Assembly (NCBI GenBank): GCA_900555615.1
Contig: USMB01000029.1
Location: 1 to 21,357 of the forward strand
DNA from: an uncultured Clostridium sp.
GTDB lineage: Bacteria > Bacillota > Clostridia > TANB77 > CAG-508
Direction of reading: 5' to 3'
Length of the DNA: 21,357 nucleotides
Shown: in pieces, positions 6,980 through 12,946 of the stretch
How the letters are laid out: the number at the start of each line of letters is the position of its first letter
Position numbering within the stretch: the first letter of the stretch is position 1
Position numbers and translations under genes: made by a program
Notes under the pieces: generated by a model
What the model was told of the DNA's origin: nothing
The model's input: only the letters and a program-made list of their open reading frames with translations
Database searches by the model: none

Positions 6980-7990
6980 TTATTTATGGTCAACTGAAGC
7001 CATGTAGCATGCTAAATCTACTAATTTGTTTGAATATCCCCATTCGTTGTCATACCAAGCTACTAATTTAACAAATGTATCTGTTAACATGATTCCTGCT
7101 GCTGCATCAAATATTGATGTATGTTTATCACTGATGAAATCAGATGATACTACAGCTTCGTCTGTATATTCCATTATTCCTTTTAATTCATTCTCTGTTG
7201 CTCTTTTTACAGCTGCACAGATTTCTTCATATGTTGTTGGTCTTTCTAGATTACATGTTAAATCTACAACTGAAACATCAACTGTTGGAACTCTGAATGC
7301 CATACCTGTTAATTTTCCATTTAATGCTGGTATAACTTTTCCAACTGCTTTTGCAGCTCCTGTTGATGATGGAATGATGTTAGCAGATGCTGCACGGCCA
7401 CCTCTCCAATCTTTTTTAGAAGCTCCATCAACTGTTTTTTGTGTTGCTGTTGTTGAGTGAACTGTTGTCATAAGACCTTCTTTAATTCCGAAATTATCAT
7501 TTATAACTTTTGCAAGTGGTGCTAAACAGTTTGTTGTGCATGATGCATTTGATACAATGTTCATATCTGGTGTATATGTTGTGTTATTAACACCCATTAC
7601 AAACATTGGTGCATCTTTTGATGGTGCACTTATTACAACTTTTTTAGCTCCTGCATCTAAGTGTGCTTGTGCTTTTTCCATTGTTGTGAATACTCCAGAG
7701 CATTCTAGAACATATTCTACTCCTAATTCTCCCCAAGGAATATTCTTTGGGTCCATTTCATTATATACTTTTATTGTTCTTCCGTTTACTACTAAATTTC
7801 CGTCTTTTTCTTCTACTGTTCCTTCAAATCTTCCATGTACAGTATCAAATTTTGTCATATATGCCATGTAGTCTGCTGCTACAAATGGGTCATTTACTGC
7901 TACGACTTCTACCTCCTCTTTTCCTAAAGCTGCTTGGAATGCTAATTTTCCAATTCTTCCGAATCCGTTAATTCCTACTTTTACTGACAT
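6980..7990 (-). CDS. gap: NAD-dependent glyceraldehyde-3-phosphate dehydrogenase
   Basis: Oxidises and phosphorylates glyceraldehyde 3-phosphate to 1,3-bisphosphoglycerate. The 336-residue protein has the Rossmann GFGRIG (9-14), Asp34 in VNDPF typical of NAD preference, the catalytic Cys151 in SNASCTTNC, His178 in TTVHSTTATQKT, the RGGRAASANIIPSSTGAAKA phosphate-binding block and a C-terminal WYDNEWGYSNK. It is the first gene of the glycolytic operon. AAAGGAGG lies about ten bases before the ATG, behind a roughly 60-base leader with a small perfect hairpin. No cggR-type repressor gene accompanies it. Confidence 0.98.
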   Translation of the reverse strand: MSVKVGINGFGRIGKLAFQAALGKEEVEVVAVNDPFVAADYMAYMTKFDTVHGRFEGTVEEKDGNLVVNGRTIKVYNEMDPKNIPWGELGVEYVLECSGVFTTMEKAQAHLDAGAKKVVISAPSKDAPMFVMGVNNTTYTPDMNIVSNASCTTNCLAPLAKVINDNFGIKEGLMTTVHSTTATQKTVDGASKKDWRGGRAASANIIPSSTGAAKAVGKVIPALNGKLTGMAFRVPTVDVSVVDLTCNLERPTTYEEICAAVKRATENELKGIMEYTDEAVVSSDFISDKHTSIFDAAAGIMLTDTFVKLVAWYDNEWGYSNKLVDLACYMASVDHK

Positions 7991-8007
7991 AAAATTTTCC
8001 TCCTTTA

Positions 8008-8028
8008 TTAGAGTTTTCTCAACTCTAA
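8008..8028 (-). promoter_or_regulatory. Hairpin or operator in the gap leader
   Basis: TTAGAGTT (8008-8015) and AACTCTAA (8021-8028) form a perfect 8-base inverted repeat with a five-base spacer. It sits between the promoter and the AAAGGAGG of gap. It may be a 5' mRNA-stabilising stem or a repressor site; the sequence does not decide. Confidence 0.45.
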
Positions 8029-8058
8029 ATTCTATTATTTACCTCATTAGGCAAGTTT

Positions 8059-8087
8059 ATTCTATAACAAATTCAAATACTTTGCAA
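8059..8087 (-). promoter_or_regulatory. Promoter of the gap-pgk-tpiA-gpmI operon
   Basis: On the minus strand TTGCAA (8082-8087) is followed after exactly 17 bases by TAGAAT (8059-8064, five of six to consensus). Transcription would start near 8052, leaving a leader of about 60 bases. It lies directly after the stop codon of the gene at 8094. Confidence 0.65.
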
Positions 8088-8093
8088 TAGATA

Positions 8094-8531
8094 TTACAAA
8101 TATTTTTTCAAAGTTTCTACACTATCTTCTTGCATAACCACAAAGTCGTTTAATATTTGTCTAACTTCATTATCAATACTAGGATTATTGTTTAATAATC
8201 TTCTTCCTTCAATAATTCCCATATTAGTTCCTTGCATCAATAATTCAGATATTTTTGAATTACTTTGGTCATTCATAGTTTTCATGTTTACTCCATACCA
8301 TGTCATCATTTTATTCATCATATTTGTTTCTTGAGGATCTTTTGTCATTGTGTATTGTGAATATATGTTATCAACTCTGTTAGCAATTTCTTTATATTTG
8401 CCATATTCAACATCCAAAACTTTTTTAAATCTGTCATCTCCTACTTTACTTGATACAAAATGAATTGCATCCATTCCCATTGTTGTTCCTTTGTTGACCT
8501 CATCTAAAACTTTCACATTAATATCTTCCAT
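8094..8531 (-). CDS. Small helical protein of unknown function
   Basis: A 145-residue soluble protein predicted to be almost entirely helical, probably a four-helix bundle. It is rich in Met, Asn and acidic residues, with motifs MGMDAIHFVSSKVGD, MMNKMMTWYG and QGTNMGIIEGRRLLNN. There is no signal peptide or membrane segment. I do not recognise it securely; similar proteins occur in Clostridia as hypothetical proteins, and a distant ferritin-like (DUF2383-type) bundle is possible because each helix carries Glu, but the metal-binding ExxH pattern is not evident. The start at 8531 is chosen because AAAGGAGG lies seven bases upstream; an in-frame ATG at 8594 has no ribosome site. It is divergent from sigK, with overlapping promoter-like sequences between them, so sporulation control is possible but unproven. 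Confidence 0.75.
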   Translation of the reverse strand: MEDINVKVLDEVNKGTTMGMDAIHFVSSKVGDDRFKKVLDVEYGKYKEIANRVDNIYSQYTMTKDPQETNMMNKMMTWYGVNMKTMNDQSNSKISELLMQGTNMGIIEGRRLLNNNPSIDNEVRQILNDFVVMQEDSVETLKKYL

Positions 8532-8596
8532 ACTACTACCTCCTTTGGATATTTTTCTCAAAATTATTAATTTTATACATTTATTTATGGTCATGC

Positions 8597-8623
8597 ACTT
8601 TTATTTTTCTCAAACATATAATT
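8597..8623 (+). promoter_or_regulatory. SigK-like promoter upstream of sigK
   Basis: AC at 8597-8598, then 16 bases, then CATATAATT (8615-8623). This fits the SigK consensus AC-N16/17-CATANNNTA with one mismatch, suggesting autoregulation, known for sigK in Bacillus. On the minus strand AC (8648-8649), 16 bases, CATAGTAGA (8623-8631) fits equally well and would serve the gene at 8531. Short motifs like these occur by chance in AT-rich DNA. Confidence 0.35.
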
Positions 8624-8672
8624 CTACTATGAGTAAAATTTATAAGAGTTTTTATACTCGATTGGGGGTTTT

Positions 8673-9374
8673 ATGTTTTCGGAACTTTGCCTAAGTGGTT
8701 TCTTACAGTTTTTGCAGACTGCAATTTTTACAGTAGGATATATTTCTGGTACACAACTTTTTCCTGAACCTTTACGTTCAGACGAAGAGCAATTGTATCT
8801 TGAAAGGTTAAGCGCAGGCGATGAAGAAGCACGTAATATACTGATAGAAAAAAATCTAAGGCTAGTTGCTCATGTTTGTAAAAAATATAGCAATTCTAAC
8901 GTAGACCAAGATGATTTGATTTCAATCGGAACTATAGGACTAATAAAGGGAATTAATAGCTTTAAACCTGAAAAAGGTGCTCGTCTTTCTACATATGTTT
9001 CTAGATGCATTGATAATGAAATTTTGATGTATTTTAGAGCTACTAAAAAATTAAATAATGAAGTTTACCTAAATGAACCTATCGGAAAAGATAAAGATGA
9101 TAATGTTGTTACTCTTCAAGAAGTTCTTGAAAATGATGAACGAAGCGTTGAGGAGTCTGTGGATTTAAAAATGAAAGTGAAATTATTATATGAGAAAATG
9201 AAAAGTCTTTTGAAAGATAGAGAACGTACTATTCTTGAATTGCGTTTTGGTCTAGATGGTCATAAGCCTAAAACTCAAATTGAAATTGCTGAACAAATGG
9301 GCATTTCTCGTTCTTATGTTTCTCGTATTGAGACTAAGGCTATTAATAAGCTGGCTAAAGAGATTAAGGAATAA
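8673..9374 (+). CDS. sigK: Sporulation sigma factor SigK, pro-sequence form
   Basis: A 233-residue sigma-70 protein matching SigK, the late mother-cell factor of sporulation. A hydrophobic pro-sequence (about residues 1-22) precedes FPEPLRSDEEQLYLERL; by alignment with Bacillus pro-SigK, the SpoIVFB cut would fall near Gly22/Tyr23. Region 2 is seen in RNILIEKNLRLVAHVCKKY and DLISIGTIGLIKGINSFKP, region 4 in RERTILELRFGLDG and the helix-turn-helix ISRSYVSRIETKAINKL. The gene is continuous, not split by a skin-type prophage. It starts at ATG 8673 behind a GGGGG run. Presence of pro-sigK indicates a spore-forming host, and processing implies that SpoIVFB is encoded elsewhere. Confidence 0.93.
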   Translation: MFSELCLSGFLQFLQTAIFTVGYISGTQLFPEPLRSDEEQLYLERLSAGDEEARNILIEKNLRLVAHVCKKYSNSNVDQDDLISIGTIGLIKGINSFKPEKGARLSTYVSRCIDNEILMYFRATKKLNNEVYLNEPIGKDKDDNVVTLQEVLENDERSVEESVDLKMKVKLLYEKMKSLLKDRERTILELRFGLDGHKPKTQIEIAEQMGISRSYVSRIETKAINKLAKEIKE

Positions 9375-9514
9375 AAATAATAGACGGTCACACTTTACTT
9401 ATAAAGTACAGAAAATGAACAAATGTATTGTTTTTACAAAAAAAATGCAGTATTATTTATAAAAACATTATTATATTAGAAGGTTTTAAATTTGAATATA
9501 TACTCTTAATGTTG

Positions 9515-9548
9515 CACATTTTAAATGTGGTTTGTTCGTTTATAAACG
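9515..9548. other. Two short perfect palindromes in the convergent gap
   Basis: CACATTTTAAATGTG (9515-9529) and CGTTTATAAACG (9537-9548) are perfect dyads seven bases apart between sigK and copA. Neither is followed by a U-tract. They could be protein-binding sites; nothing nearby says for what. The rest of 9375-9557 shows no gene. Confidence 0.3.
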
Positions 9549-9557
9549 CAATAAAAT

Positions 9558-9585
9558 TCCCTCCATAAAGAGGGACTTTTATTTT
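9558..9585. terminator. Bidirectional terminator between sigK and copA
   Basis: TCCCTC (9558-9563), loop CATAAA and GAGGGA (9570-9575) form a 6-bp GC-rich stem, extended by flanking A-T pairs. T-rich tracts follow on both strands (CTTTTATTTT in plus, ATTTTATT in minus). It fits the convergent ends of sigK and copA. Confidence 0.72.
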
Positions 9586-11781
9586 CTATTTTTTCAACCT
9601 CAATGCATTAAGAACAACAGTTAAGCTACTAATAGTCATAGCAAAAGCAGCAATCATCGGATTCATAACAAGTCCAAGTGGTTCTAAAATCCCACAAGCA
9701 ATTGGAATCATACAAATATTATAAAAAAATGCCCAAAACAAATTCTGTTTAATATTTTTAATAGTCTTTTCACTAATAGAAATTAGATCTTCTATTTTCT
9801 CTAGGTTATCATTCATTAGAACTACATTACTACTATCCATTGCAATATCTGTACCACTAGAAACTGAAACACCTATATCTGCAGTAACAAGACTTACGCT
9901 GTCATTTATTCCATCTCCACACATCATAACAAGTCCTTTTTCTTTGAACTTCTTAATTTCTTCTGCCTTTTGTTTTGGTAGCACATTTGCAATTACTTCA
10001 TCTACTCCAATTTGATTTGCAATCGCCTTTGCTGTTTTTTCATTATCACCTGTTAGCATTACAACTTTGATATTTCTCTTTTTTAATTTTTGAACTATAT
10101 CTTTACTTTCAGCTTTTAATACATCTTTTACTCCAATTAATGCAATTAGCTTTTGACCTTCTGTAACAAATAAAATACTGTTTCCATCAGAAACTAAATT
10201 TAGTTCATCTTGTTCTTGTGAAATTGTAATATTATTTTCTAGCATTAACTTTTTATTTCCTATTAGATATTTATTTTGGTTTATATTTGCACTAACACCA
10301 TAACCAGGTATAGATTTAAATTCTTCTACATCCTCTAATTCTATCTTTTGATTTTTTGCTTCATTTACAATTGCTCTAGCTATTGGATGTTCAGACTTAT
10401 TCTCTATACTTGCAACTATTCTGATAATTTCATTTTCTTTTAAATTACTATAATTATATATTTTAGAAATTGTCAATTCTCCTTTTGTTAGAGTTCCTGT
10501 TTTATCAAAACAAATTGTTTTGATTTTGTGTGCATTTTCTAAGGCTTCACTTGTTTTTATCAATATTCCTTTTTTACTTGCATTACCTGATGCTATTACT
10601 ATTGCAAGAGGTGTAGCTAATCCAAGACTACATGGACATGCTACTACTAATATTGTTACAAATATGTTTATTGCAGTTGCTATGTTCTTAGTAATCATAA
10701 ACCATATAGCAAATGCTATTATTGCTATTATAATAATTGTTGGAACAAAATATCCGCTTATTGTGTCTGCAACTTTTACTATTGGAGCTTTCGTATTTGT
10801 TGCTTCTACAACTAATCTAATAATCTCAGATACGGTTGATTCTTTACCTATCTTTTCTGCCTTATATTTTATAGTTCCTTCATAATTTATACTTCCTGCA
10901 ATTACCTTTGAGCCCTTTTCTCTTTTTACTGGAACACTTTCTCCTGTTATAAATGATTCATTTATATGAGTAGTTCCTCCTACTACTTCACCATCTACCG
11001 CAATTTTTTCTCCTGGCTTACAAATAACAATATCTCCTTTTTGAATTTCATCAAGTGTTACTGTTTCTTCTTTTCCGTCTCTTATTATAATTGCATGATT
11101 TGGAGTTATACTCATTAATTGCTGTAGTGCTTCTTTTGTTTTATCTTTATTTTTGCTTTCAACATATTTGCCTATTTTTATGAAAAATATTACTATTGCT
11201 GCTGATTCATAATATAAACTTTCTACATATATTGTTTTTCCTTTAAGAATCATTACTGTACCATATATGCTATATATGAAACTTGCCATAACTCCTATCG
11301 TTACTAATGTATCCATATTAGGCGTTTTATGAACAAGATTTTTGTATCCGTTTTTTAATATGTCTATTCCCATCAATAAGACTATTATTGTTAATATCAA
11401 TAATGATATTGCGTAATTTATAGGATGTGCCATCATATCTAAAAATGGTATTACTGGCAATCCTACCATGTGTGACATTGAAATATATAATATTAATATT
11501 GAAATAACTGAAATTCCTATTAATTTATATTTTTCATTTGACTTTTTTTTCTCTTCTTTTTCTAGATTGTCTATTCCTGCACTTGAAAAGCCTGCTTTGT
11601 CTACAAATTTTTCTACTTGCTCTAATGTTAATTTGGTGTCGTCATATTCAATACTTGCATTATTCATAATTAGATTGACAGAAGCGGCTATTATTCCATC
11701 TTGTTTGTTTAAGTATTTTTCTAATCCTGATGAACATGCACTACATGTCATTCCTTCAATTTTTAATAACACTTTTTTCAT
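9586..11781 (-). CDS. copA: Copper-exporting P1B-type ATPase
   Basis: A 731-residue Cu(I)-transporting ATPase of the cytoplasmic membrane. It has one N-terminal heavy-metal-associated domain with GMTCSACS (Cys13, Cys16), membrane helices from about residue 87, TGES (279-282, actuator), CPC at 382-384 (the copper site in the membrane), DKTGT with phosphorylated Asp426, SEHP (463-466), TGDN (577-580) and GDGIND (622-627). The last membrane helices carry the YN (687-688) and M..SS (715-719) residues of the copper-specific PIB-1 group. All catalytic parts are intact. It lies three bases after copZ and is the last gene of the csoR-copZ-copA operon, exporting excess Cu(I) delivered by CopZ. Confidence 0.95.
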   Translation of the reverse strand: MKKVLLKIEGMTCSACSSGLEKYLNKQDGIIAASVNLIMNNASIEYDDTKLTLEQVEKFVDKAGFSSAGIDNLEKEEKKKSNEKYKLIGISVISILILYISMSHMVGLPVIPFLDMMAHPINYAISLLILTIIVLLMGIDILKNGYKNLVHKTPNMDTLVTIGVMASFIYSIYGTVMILKGKTIYVESLYYESAAIVIFFIKIGKYVESKNKDKTKEALQQLMSITPNHAIIIRDGKEETVTLDEIQKGDIVICKPGEKIAVDGEVVGGTTHINESFITGESVPVKREKGSKVIAGSINYEGTIKYKAEKIGKESTVSEIIRLVVEATNTKAPIVKVADTISGYFVPTIIIIAIIAFAIWFMITKNIATAINIFVTILVVACPCSLGLATPLAIVIASGNASKKGILIKTSEALENAHKIKTICFDKTGTLTKGELTISKIYNYSNLKENEIIRIVASIENKSEHPIARAIVNEAKNQKIELEDVEEFKSIPGYGVSANINQNKYLIGNKKLMLENNITISQEQDELNLVSDGNSILFVTEGQKLIALIGVKDVLKAESKDIVQKLKKRNIKVVMLTGDNEKTAKAIANQIGVDEVIANVLPKQKAEEIKKFKEKGLVMMCGDGINDSVSLVTADIGVSVSSGTDIAMDSSNVVLMNDNLEKIEDLISISEKTIKNIKQNLFWAFFYNICMIPIACGILEPLGLVMNPMIAAFAMTISSLTVVLNALRLKK

Positions 11782-11784
11782 ATG

Positions 11785-11991
11785 TTATTCTCCTTTAAAA
11801 CCTGCATCTTGTATAGCTTCTTTTATCTTGTCAATATTTGTTTGACTTTCATTATATGTTATTGTTGCTTCTTTTTGTTCAAAATTAACTTCTGCCTTTT
11901 CTATTCCATCTGTATTGTTTAATACCTTTTCTAATCTATTTGAGCATCCTGTACAATGCATTCCTTCTATTTTTAATTTAATTTCTTTCAT
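11785..11991 (-). CDS. copZ: Copper chaperone CopZ
   Basis: A 68-residue single heavy-metal-associated domain with the Cu(I)-binding GMHCTGCS (Cys13, Cys16) and the ferredoxin-like babbab pattern ending DAGFKGE. CopZ carries cytoplasmic Cu(I) to CopA and can load CsoR. AGGAGGAAT lies ahead of the ATG. It is 12 bases after csoR and three before copA, so the three genes form one operon. Confidence 0.93.
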   Translation of the reverse strand: MKEIKLKIEGMHCTGCSNRLEKVLNNTDGIEKAEVNFEQKEATITYNESQTNIDKIKEAIQDAGFKGE

Positions 11992-12003
11992 TTAAAATTC
12001 CTC

Positions 12004-12306
12004 CTACCTTAATCTTTTTATTAATTCCATAACTTCTTTTATTGTTTCCATATTTCCTGCTTTTATTTCACGCGACATGCATGTTCTCATATGGTTTTCT
12101 AAAATTGAATTTTCTACGCTTTCTAATGCTTTGTTTATTGCAGACATTTGGATTAATACATCACCACAATATCTGTCATCTTCTATCATTTGTTTTATTC
12201 CTCTTACTTGCCCTTCTACTATGTTTAGCCTTTTTATTAAGTTCTTTTTTTCTTCATCAGAACGCTGTGTTGTTTTTTCTGTTCCTTTGCATTTTTCACA
12301 TTCCAT
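12004..12306 (-). CDS. csoR: Copper-sensing repressor CsoR
   Basis: A 100-residue all-helical DUF156 repressor. The Cu(I) ligands follow the CsoR pattern C-x24-H-x3-C: Cys47 (YCGDVL), His72 and Cys76 (NHMRTC). RLNIVEGQVRGIKQMIEDDR is the family signature helix. It also has an N-terminal CEKC pair (Cys3, Cys6), an unusual extra possible metal site. CsoR binds a GC-rich palindrome and lets go when it binds Cu(I). Just such a palindrome overlaps its own promoter (12333-12349), so it represses its own operon. The start follows GGAGGTG. Confidence 0.94.
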   Translation of the reverse strand: MECEKCKGTEKTTQRSDEEKKNLIKRLNIVEGQVRGIKQMIEDDRYCGDVLIQMSAINKALESVENSILENHMRTCMSREIKAGNMETIKEVMELIKRLR

Positions 12307-12327
12307 TTTTTCACCTCCACTTTTGTT

Positions 12328-12356
12328 ATTTTATACCCCTTAGGGGTATTTGTCAA
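12328..12356 (-). promoter_or_regulatory. csoR-copZ-copA promoter with CsoR operator
   Basis: On the minus strand a perfect TTGACA (12351-12356), a 17-base spacer and TAAAAT (12328-12333) make a strong sigma-A promoter. The spacer contains the palindrome ATACCCC-TTA-GGGGTAT (12333-12349, plus strand), the classic CsoR operator, so a bound repressor would block RNA polymerase directly. Confidence 0.93.
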
Positions 12357-12382
12357 GTAATAAAATTAATTTTATATTACTA

Positions 12383-12411
12383 TTGCAAAATAGATGAAAT
12401 TATAGTAAAAT
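12383..12411 (+). promoter_or_regulatory. Promoter of the small toxin-like gene
   Basis: TTGCAA (12383-12388), 17 bases and TAAAAT (12406-12411) on the plus strand, divergent from the csoR promoter. Transcription would start near 12418, giving a short leader before AAAGGAGG at 12439-12446. Confidence 0.6.
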
Positions 12412-12456
12412 ATTTTTGCCTGAATGCTCAAAAGGCTGAAAGGAGGTGTTCTATTC

Positions 12457-12525
12457 GTGAAAGACTTCATGGAACTGCTAAAACTTATTATGATTTACTA
12501 CATAGTAAAACATTTAAGTAAATAG
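12457..12525 (+). CDS. 22-residue hydrophobic peptide, putative type I toxin
   Basis: A GTG start at 12457, ten bases after a strong AAAGGAGG, opens 22 codons ending TAG. The peptide has a short polar start (MKDFME), a hydrophobic stretch LLKLIMIYYIV and a basic end KHLSK, the layout of small membrane-acting type I toxins such as Ibs, Fst or BsrG, though I recognise no exact family. It has its own promoter (12383-12411) and terminator (12530-12570). A strong opposing promoter at 12614-12642 would make an RNA overlapping its 3' end. An internal ATG at 12469 is too far from the ribosome site. The combination supports a real gene; toxicity is inference. Confidence 0.6.
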   Translation: MKDFMELLKLIMIYYIVKHLSK

Positions 12526-12527
12526 CA

Positions 12528-12607
12528 ACAAAAAGACTAGGAAAGCTTTGGTCGGCTCCTAGTCTTTTTTGTGCTCTGTATCGCTAATTGACTTCATAGC
12601 AATTGCT
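12528..12607 (-). ncRNA. Putative antisense RNA (antitoxin) opposite the toxin 3' end
   Basis: From the promoter at 12614-12642 an RNA of about 80 bases would start near 12607 on the minus strand and stop at the symmetric hairpin 12530-12570, which ends in CTTTTTG on that strand. It would be complementary to the 3' untranslated part of the toxin mRNA, as in bsrG/SR4 and txpA/RatA of Bacillus. It contains no convincing reading frame. Ends are estimates. Confidence 0.5.
12530..12570. terminator. Symmetric terminator of the toxin/antisense pair
   Basis: AAAAAGACTAGGA (12530-12542) pairs exactly with TCCTAGTCTTTTT (12557-12569), a 13-bp stem around a 14-base loop AAGCTTTGGTCGGC. Six T follow in the plus direction and five in the minus, so it can stop both convergent transcripts. 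A related stem occurs at 20437-20462. Confidence 0.85.
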
Positions 12608-12613
12608 ATATTT

Positions 12614-12642
12614 ATACTAACACATTTATTATAAAAAGTCAA
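12614..12642 (-). promoter_or_regulatory. Strong promoter facing the toxin gene
   Basis: On the minus strand TTGACT (12637-12642), exactly 17 bases, TAGTAT (12614-12619). It points into the terminator and the toxin-like gene, with no minus-strand gene before csoR ends, so its natural product is a short RNA. Confidence 0.65.
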
Positions 12643-12916
12643 ATATTTTTTACTCTTCTTCAGGAAAACGACACGAAAAATTTTTGATGGTTCCTAGTCC
12701 TTGATATTAACTTTTTGGATCTAAAATTGTTTATATATATCCATATGCTCTAGTATTTCATATTTATCTCATGTTACAATATGACTAATAAAATTACTGT
12801 TATTAAAATTATAGCTAATATATTGTATAATTCGACCAAAAAACAAAAAAGCAAAAAAAGTTAAAAAAAGTAAAAAAAAGCAAAAAAATATATATGTATC
12901 TTTTATTAATTTATGT
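12643..12916. other. Gene-free stretch with degenerate terminator and phased A-tracts
   Basis: I see no gene here. AGGAAAAC at 12662-12669 and TTCCTAGTCC at 12691-12700 look like decayed arms of the GACTAGGA terminator family. From 12838 to 12888 there are six runs of six to eight A; the last four are spaced about 9.5-10 bases apart, which should bend DNA, and they lie just upstream of the promoter at 12917. Confidence 0.5.
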
Positions 12917-12922
12917 TATAAT
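12914..12922 (+). promoter_or_regulatory. Extended -10 promoter of the glycosyltransferase gene
   Basis: TG at 12914-12915, one base, then a perfect TATAAT (12917-12922). No good -35 is seen, but the upstream A-tracts may act as an UP-like element. AAGGAGG (12931-12937) and the ATG at 12947 follow. Confidence 0.6.
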
Positions 12923-12946
12923 CCAGTTAAAAGGAGGAAGTTAATT

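Noticed and set aside
7026..7460. 144-codon plus-strand frame inside gap
   Set aside because: It is antisense to a clear GAPDH gene, has no ribosome site and no recognisable protein pattern; long frames opposite conserved genes are expected.
7991..8093. Considered a riboswitch or T-box in the gap leader
   Set aside because: The leader is only about 60 bases with one small hairpin; there is no room for a known riboswitch or T-box fold.
9393..9408. ACTTTA-CTTA-TAAAGT stem just after sigK
   Set aside because: It is an AT-only six-base stem with no T-run after it, and a much better terminator lies at 9558-9585.
12424..12434. AATGCTCAAAA in the toxin leader also found in the REP loop region (6881-6890, minus strand)
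   Set aside because: An 11-base match in 21 kb of AT-rich DNA is expected by chance many times over.
12042..12521. 159-codon plus-strand frame across csoR and the toxin region
   Set aside because: It is antisense to csoR, crosses the csoR promoter and operator, and its protein is Leu/Phe-rich nonsense. The short 22-codon frame in the same area has the ribosome site instead.
12838..12888. Regular A-run array considered as a CRISPR-like or tandem repeat
   Set aside because: The units are only A-runs with one to three other bases between them; there are no spacers or conserved repeat units, and no cas genes.
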